A stretch of DNA of 64,000 nt, taken from assembly GCF_001610955.1 (NCBI RefSeq), contig NZ_CP014335.1:2055001-2119000 (forward strand), read 5' to 3'. Made by a program: the position numbers and the translations under genes. Under the pieces are notes generated by a model. It made no database searches and was not told where the DNA came from. It worked only from the letters and a program-made list of their open reading frames with translations. This document shows, piece by piece, positions 59,827 to 64,000 of the stretch (the first letter of the stretch is position 1; each line of letters begins with the position of its first letter). Source of the DNA: Geobacillus thermoleovorans. Lineage in GTDB: Bacteria; Bacillota; Bacilli; Bacillales; Anoxybacillaceae.

Positions 59827-60531
59827 TCATCGTTTATAGCCTAAATGCATGGCCGCTACGCCGAACGTGTACGGTTTGACCTCGACATCGACGAAACCGG
59901 CTTCGCGGAACATCTCAGCCAGCTCGTCCCGCCCTGGAAATTCGCGCGCCGACTCCTGCAGCCACGAGTATTCCTCATAGCTTTTCGCCAACAGCTTGCC
60001 AAACAGCGGCATAATAAACCGAAAATAAAAATAGTAAAGCTGGCGGAAACCAAACAACGTCGGCTGCGACGTTTCCAGACAGACGGTCATGCCGCCCGGC
60101 TTGGTGACGCGGTGCATTTCCTTAAGCACCGTCATATAATCAGGAACGTTGCGCAAGCCAAAGCCGATCGTCACATAATCGAACGAATTGTCGGGAAACG
60201 GCAGCTGCATGGCGTTGCCGTGAATGAGCTTGACATTGCCGAGGCCGCGCGCCTTCACCTTTTGTTCGCCGACTTTCAGCATGTTTTCGCTGAAGTCAAG
60301 GCCGTACACTTCCCCCTCCGGCCCGACCGCCTCAGCCAGCGCGATCGCCCAGTCGGCCGTTCCGCAGCAAACGTCGAGCGCCCTTTTCCCTTTTTGCACA
60401 TTCATCCTCCGCATGACGTCTTCGCGCCATTTCAAATGGCGGCGGAAGCTGATGACAGAATTCATCCGGTCATAATGTGCAGAAATTTTTTCAAATACGC
60501 GATGGACTCGCTCTTCTTTCGATTGATGCAT
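59827..60531 (-). CDS. menG: Demethylmenaquinone methyltransferase
   Basis: A 234-aa UbiE/MenG SAM methyltransferase completing menaquinone. SAM site [17 protein letters not shown], then [12 protein letters not shown] and [15 protein letters not shown]. Start 60531 ([16 protein letters not shown]) follows GGAAGAAGGG. It sits between the two HepPP synthase subunits. Confidence 0.96.
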   Translation of the reverse strand: MHQSKEERVHRVFEKISAHYDRMNSVISFRRHLKWREDVMRRMNVQKGKRALDVCCGTADWAIALAEAVGPEGEVYGLDFSENMLKVGEQKVKARGLGNVKLIHGNAMQLPFPDNSFDYVTIGFGLRNVPDYMTVLKEMHRVTKPGGMTVCLETSQPTLFGFRQLYYFYFRFIMPLFGKLLAKSYEEYSWLQESAREFPGRDELAEMFREAGFVDVEVKPYTFGVAAMHLGYKR

Positions 60532-60535
60532 CGTT

Positions 60536-61336
60536 CTACCCTTCTTCCACCGACTTTTTGACGATGGCTTGAAATCCGCCGGCAAGTTCCGCCATGCGAA
60601 ACCGCAGCAGGTCGTTCATCGGCAAATTCGCCGCCAGCAGCGCTTCCTTGCAATGGTCAATATAACGCTCGCAAAGGCGAAGCAAATGCCGCCTTTGTTC
60701 TTTCGTCAGCCCTTTGGCCCATGGAAAGGCGATATGCGCCATTTGCTCAAACAGCATGGATGACCCCGTGCGGACGAACGCTTCCTGCTCGAGCAGCAAG
60801 CGCCGCAACAGCAAGTAATGGCCGGAAAATCGCCCCCATTGCGGCGCCCCGATGCGCTCGGCAAGCTTCGCAAGCAACGCCGACTCGATCGTGCCGACCG
60901 CGGCGAACAGCGTCTCGATCCGCTCCACCTTTTTTTCATACAGCCGCACTTTTTGCTCATTAATCTCGCGGACCGCTTCGGCGAACAAACGGATGAGCGC
61001 AACATCGCCCGAGCGCGCCAGCAAGTCGTAATAAAGCCCGCTGTACAAGTCGCCGGCCAAAACGACAAGCTGCCGCGTCCGCAAATCGCCGCCGCGGTCT
61101 GTCACCTGATCATGGGTGTCAAGGGCGATTTGAATGAGCATCATGGCGATGATGCACCGGTCCGGCTCATTTGGCGCCGCCGGAGCATCAGTCATCATCG
61201 ACAGCGAAAGCAGCAGCCGGTCTTCATCAACAGCCGGCGCCGGCACATGCGCGCGCAAATACGGATGGTCAAGCAGCCGTTCGATTTGTTCCTTCAATGA
61301 CGCCAATTTCACCATGATGTCATTCACTCTTCTCAC
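60536..61336 (-). CDS. hepS: Heptaprenyl diphosphate synthase component I
   Basis: A roughly 260-aa helical regulatory subunit that binds allylic substrate and pairs with HepT. HepS-like landmarks are [13 protein letters not shown] and [19 protein letters not shown]. Start uncertain: GTG 61336 with GGGGGA, GTG 61327, or ATG 61315 ([10 protein letters not shown]). First of hepS-menG-hepT-ndk. Confidence 0.93.
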   Translation of the reverse strand: MRRVNDIMVKLASLKEQIERLLDHPYLRAHVPAPAVDEDRLLLSLSMMTDAPAAPNEPDRCIIAMMLIQIALDTHDQVTDRGGDLRTRQLVVLAGDLYSGLYYDLLARSGDVALIRLFAEAVREINEQKVRLYEKKVERIETLFAAVGTIESALLAKLAERIGAPQWGRFSGHYLLLRRLLLEQEAFVRTGSSMLFEQMAHIAFPWAKGLTKEQRRHLLRLCERYIDHCKEALLAANLPMNDLLRFRMAELAGGFQAIVKKSVEEG

Positions 61337-61378
61337 CCTTGTCCCCCAAAAAATATCCGCACCGCCATGACGGACTCA

Positions 61379-61387
61379 ATTATAACA
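61379..61387 (-). promoter_or_regulatory. Extended -10 promoter of hepS
   Basis: TGTTATAAT on the minus strand, 43 bp before the earliest hepS start; no good -35. Confidence 0.55.
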
Positions 61388-61430
61388 TAATTTTGTCGAA
61401 AACGCTCTAGTTTGCTAGAAATTTGCTGGT

Positions 61431-61655
61431 TTACTTTTTCCCTTCCGATTCAACCACACCGTGGCGCGTTTGAATATACGCTTTTCCTCTCACTTTGATC
61501 GCCGACGTATGTTCCGTGAACTGAGCAATCAACACTTCGCCTTTGTCAAGCTTTTCCGAATGGTGAAATCTTGTGTCCGCGCCGCGCGTCAGCCCGATGA
61601 CGTTCACCCCGTCTTCGAGCGCTTTAATGACGACAAAATCGCTGTTTGTGTACAT
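61431..61655 (-). CDS. mtrB: trp RNA-binding attenuation protein (TRAP)
   Basis: A 74-aa subunit of the 11-mer ring that binds tryptophan and wraps GAG/UAG-repeat RNA. The sequence agrees with the structurally studied G. stearothermophilus TRAP at all but about one position. RNA-contact residues K37, K56 and R58 lie in the DKGEVL and [14 protein letters not shown] segments. Its target leader is at 54.6 kb here. It follows folE by 12 bp. Confidence 0.98.
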   Translation of the reverse strand: MYTNSDFVVIKALEDGVNVIGLTRGADTRFHHSEKLDKGEVLIAQFTEHTSAIKVRGKAYIQTRHGVVESEGKK

Positions 61656-61667
61656 CCTCTTCCCTCC

Positions 61668-62234
61668 TTACGCTTTGATTAACGAAAGCACTTCAGCGCG
61701 GGCGTTGGCATCTGTTTCAAACACGCCGCGCACCGCTGTCGTCACTGTTTTGGCCCCCGGTTTTTTCACCCCGCGCATCGTCATGCACATATGCTCCGCC
61801 TCAACGACGACCATCACCCCATGCGGCTCAAGCGCCTCGACGATCGAATCAGCGATCGTTGCCGTGATGCGCTCTTGCAGCTGCGGGCGGCGCGCCACCG
61901 CCTCAACGGCTCGAGCGAGCTTGCTCAGCCCGGTCACTTTCCCTTCCCGCGGAATATAGGCGACGTGGGCAGCGCCAAAAAACGGCACTAAATGGTGTTC
62001 GCACATCGAATAAAACGGAATATCTTTGACGAGCACAAGCTCCTCATGTTCCTCGCTGAATACGGTTTGAAAGTGCTGCTTTGGGTCTTCCTGCAGCCCA
62101 GCGAACACCTCGGCGTACATTTTCGCCACCCTCTTCGGCGTATCGACGAGCCCTTCGCGGTTTGGATCTTCCCCGATCGCCTCAAGAATGAGGCGGACCG
62201 CATATTCAATTTGCGCAAAATTGATCTCTGGCAT
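61668..62234 (-). CDS. folE: GTP cyclohydrolase I
   Basis: A 188-aa enzyme starting tetrahydrofolate synthesis from GTP. Zinc and active-site blocks are [20 protein letters not shown], the QLQERIT block, and [16 protein letters not shown]. Called mtrA in B. subtilis, paired with mtrB. Start MPEINFAQ (62234) has AGGAGG upstream at 11 bp. Confidence 0.97.
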   Translation of the reverse strand: MPEINFAQIEYAVRLILEAIGEDPNREGLVDTPKRVAKMYAEVFAGLQEDPKQHFQTVFSEEHEELVLVKDIPFYSMCEHHLVPFFGAAHVAYIPREGKVTGLSKLARAVEAVARRPQLQERITATIADSIVEALEPHGVMVVVEAEHMCMTMRGVKKPGAKTVTTAVRGVFETDANARAEVLSLIKA

Positions 62235-62277
62235 ACAAGCAACATCCTCCTGCATCATAAAAGCTGCATGTAATCCG

Positions 62278-62306
62278 ATTCTAGCATAGGGAGCCAAAAA
62301 AAACAA
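62278..62306 (-). promoter_or_regulatory. Promoter of folE-mtrB
   Basis: TTGTTT (62301-62306), 17 bp, TGC-TAGAAT (62278-62283) on the minus strand; it overlaps the U-tract of the hbs terminator. Confidence 0.7.
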
Positions 62307-62337
62307 AAAAGAAGGGCCGGTGGATCACCTGCCCTTC
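62295..62337 (-). terminator. Terminator of hbs
   Basis: GAAGGGC..GGTG pairs with CACC..GCCCTTC (62311-62337), followed by UUUUUUGUUUUUUUU on the minus transcript. Very strong. Confidence 0.92.
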
Positions 62338-62362
62338 CCTCCTGCGCTCCTGCTATGTAGGC

Positions 62363-62635
62363 TTACTTGACGGCATCTTTCAATGCTTTGCCCGGTTTGA
62401 ATGCAGGAACTTTGCTTGCCGGAATTTCCATTTCTTCGCCCGTTTGCGGGTTGCGTCCTTTCCGGGCGGCGCGCTCGCGCACTTCAAAGTTTCCAAAACC
62501 GATTAATTGCACTTTATCGCCTTTTCGCAGCGCTTCTGTAATCGAATCAAACACCGCATCAACGGCTTTTGTCGCATCTTTTTTGGAAAGACCGCTTGTT
62601 TCAGCGACCGCGTTGATCAATTCCGTTTTGTTCAT
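62363..62635 (-). CDS. hbs: DNA-binding protein HU
   Basis: A 90-aa histone-like dimeric DNA-bending protein. The sequence agrees with the G. stearothermophilus HU of structural studies: [41 protein letters not shown] arm region, and the C-terminal [13 protein letters not shown] 62635 follows AGGAGGTG. It has a long leader with a promoter about 290 bp upstream. Confidence 0.98.
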   Translation of the reverse strand: MNKTELINAVAETSGLSKKDATKAVDAVFDSITEALRKGDKVQLIGFGNFEVRERAARKGRNPQTGEEMEIPASKVPAFKPGKALKDAVK

Positions 62636-62923
62636 GCCATTCACCTCCTCCCAAGGGGCTGGTCTTGTTTACTACCATTTGTGCACACTTTTCTGCTTTT
62701 CTATACATAGACATCCAATTCCAGCGGCAAGAAGGCCCGCGCGCCGCGCCGGCGCAGCCAATCATTCTATGTTTGCCTCGCGACAGTCCGCAGGAGATGC
62801 GCCTATGCCGCCGGCTGAAGCCCCTTCCCAACAGTTTGGGCTCCTCCTGTTTTCGCCGGGCGCAAACGAAGCCAAGGGCGAGGAAAGCCGCCTTCTTCCC
62901 GCCAACAGGCGGTGACATGCCTA

Positions 62924-62952
62924 ATCTTAACCAATTGACCGCGGAAATTCAA
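62924..62952 (-). promoter_or_regulatory. Promoter of hbs
   Basis: TTGAAT (62947-62952), 17 bp, TAAGAT (62924-62929) on the minus strand, about 290 bp from the hbs start, so the leader is long and GC-rich with several hairpins. A second weaker candidate lies near 63030. Confidence 0.65.
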
Positions 62953-63119
62953 CATCTTTTTTCGCAAAAACGGCCAATTTTAGGCATATTTCACCAAAAC
63001 AACGATTTCAGATAAAAGATTACCATAACGCCATGCCTATAATCAAGTGCCAATCCTGATTTCTCAAGGGTTTTGGCGATTTTTTCCCTTTGCCGCTTAG
63101 CAACTGAAAAAATGGCATC

Positions 63120-63145
63120 AAAAAAAGCTCCCTTGTCGGGAGCTT
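63120..63145 (-). terminator. Terminator of spoIVA
   Basis: AAGCTCCC (63125-63132) and GGGAGCTT (63138-63145) followed by seven U on the minus transcript. Confidence 0.85.
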
Positions 63146-63288
63146 GGCGCGCGGCCTCCGCTTTTCTTTCTGTCTAGCTGCGGCCGCTAGCTCCCTTCCG
63201 CAAAATAACCTCCGCCCTCGAAGTGCAAGCACTTCTGCGGGCGGAGAACATTTTGCCTCGGGAGCTTGCGCGCGGCCTCCGCTTTTCT
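63136..63288. repeat. Direct-repeat and hairpin block C after spoIVA
   Basis: Two near-identical 31/32-bp direct repeats (63136-63167 and 63258-63288, one base indel) flank a long hairpin 63200-63256 made of three helices: GCAAAAT/ATTTTGC, CTCCGCCC/GGGCGGAG and AAGTGC/GCACTT. The right copy reaches into the spoIVA stop codon; the left copy overlaps the spoIVA terminator. Not the same architecture as elements A and B. Confidence 0.75.
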
Positions 63289-64000
63289 ATAAAATAATCG
63301 CGATGAGGCCGCCGGAGCCTTCGTTGATGATGCGCTCAAGCGTTTCTTTCAGCTTGTAGCGGGCGTTTTCCGGCATGAGCGCAAGTTTTGCTTGGATGCC
63401 TTCACGGACGATGGAGCTGAGCGAGCGGCCGAAAATGTCAGAGTTCCAAATCGACAGCGGATCGTCTTCGAAGTCTTGCATTAAATAGCGGACGAGCTCT
63501 TCGCTTTGCTTTTCCGTGCCAATGATCGGTGCAAACTCCGATTCGACGTCAACTTTGATCATATGAATCGACGGCGCCACAGCTTTCAAACGGACGCCAA
63601 AGCGCGACCCTTGGCGGATGATTTCCGGTTCGTCAAGACTCATGTCAGACAAAGCGGGCGCAGCGATGCCGTAGCCGGTTTGTTTGACCATTTTCAGCGC
63701 GTCGGCGATTTGGTCATATTCCGCTTTCGCATGGGCGAAGTCTTGCATGAGCTGAAGCAGATGGTCTTTGCCGCGAATCTCGACGCCGACGATTTCTTTT
63801 AAAATTTGATCGTACAGCTCATCCGGTGCATACAAGTCAATTTCGGCGATCCCTTGCCCCATTTCGATGCCGGCAAGCGCCGCTTTTTCGATGAAATCGT
63901 ACTCGGCAAACTGCTGCACAACCCGGTCGACGTCGCGCAGCCGTTTGATGTCTTTGACGGTGTCGCGCACCGCTTCTTGATAGCTTTCGCGCAGCCAATG
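63287..64000 (-). CDS. spoIVA: Stage IV sporulation protein A, C-terminal part
   Basis: The last 238 codons of SpoIVA; the gene continues beyond the right edge, so the N-terminal Walker ATPase is not seen. SpoIVA polymerises on the forespore membrane as the coat basement layer. Visible C-terminal blocks are DTVKDIKRLRDVDRVV, EIDLYAPDELYDQILKE and the terminal GSGGLIAIIL. Its position next to hbs is as in B. subtilis. Confidence 0.95.
   Translation of the reverse strand, partial: HWLRESYQEAVRDTVKDIKRLRDVDRVVQQFAEYDFIEKAALAGIEMGQGIAEIDLYAPDELYDQILKEIVGVEIRGKDHLLQLMQDFAHAKAEYDQIADALKMVKQTGYGIAAPALSDMSLDEPEIIRQGSRFGVRLKAVAPSIHMIKVDVESEFAPIIGTEKQSEELVRYLMQDFEDDPLSIWNSDIFGRSLSSIVREGIQAKLALMPENARYKLKETLERIINEGSGGLIAIIL

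Overview
The window reads as core chromosome of a thermophilic Bacillaceae, almost certainly Geobacillus (kaustophilus / stearothermophilus / thermoleovorans group). The inferred HU protein and the TRAP protein match what I remember of the G. stearothermophilus proteins almost residue for residue. The 729-aa family GH36 alpha-galactosidase has its catalytic aspartates at 478 and 548, as in Geobacillus AgaA/AgaN. Gene order follows the Bacillus subtilis yppG-to-spoIVA segment. I see no rRNA, tRNA, CRISPR array, phage or intact insertion sequence.

Left part (1-16 kb) is more strain-specific. It holds an Hsp20 gene, a Leloir operon galK-galE-galT-galR, an EcsC-family gene, the alpha-galactosidase, glpD with an attenuator leader and its antiterminator glpP, a two-component system, a second Hsp20, and small sporulation or unknown genes (csgA-like, ybxH-like, yppG, yppF and several under 60 aa).

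Middle part (16-44 kb) is housekeeping: yppE, recU and a class A PBP; nth, dnaD, asnS, aspB, ypmB, ypmA; dinG; the pantothenate operon panBCD with a structured leader; ypjD-dapB-mgsA-bshB1-bshA-cca-birA, tightly overlapping, which includes bacillithiol synthesis; ypjC, ypjB, ypjA; the menaquinol:cytochrome c reductase qcrABC; ypiF, ypiB, ypiA.

Right part (44-64 kb) is the aromatic supra-operon read leftward: folE-mtrB, hepS-menG-hepT-ndk, cheR, aroC-aroB-aroH, trpEDCF-(repeat)-BA, hisC-tyrA-aroA. Both halves of the TRAP switch are present: the mtrB gene, and the trp leader with its 5' stem-loop, about a dozen GAG/UAG triplets and the terminator. FolE feeds folate synthesis; HepS/HepT and MenG make menaquinone, which QcrABC uses. 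hbs and the 3' part of spoIVA close the window.

The least explained signals are non-coding. Two cloverleaf-like palindromic elements share arm sequences: one lies between ypjB and ypjA, the other (inverted) interrupts the trp operon between trpF and trpB. A third, different repeat-hairpin-repeat block follows spoIVA. The panB leader also looks like a regulated RNA. No obviously new protein system was found.
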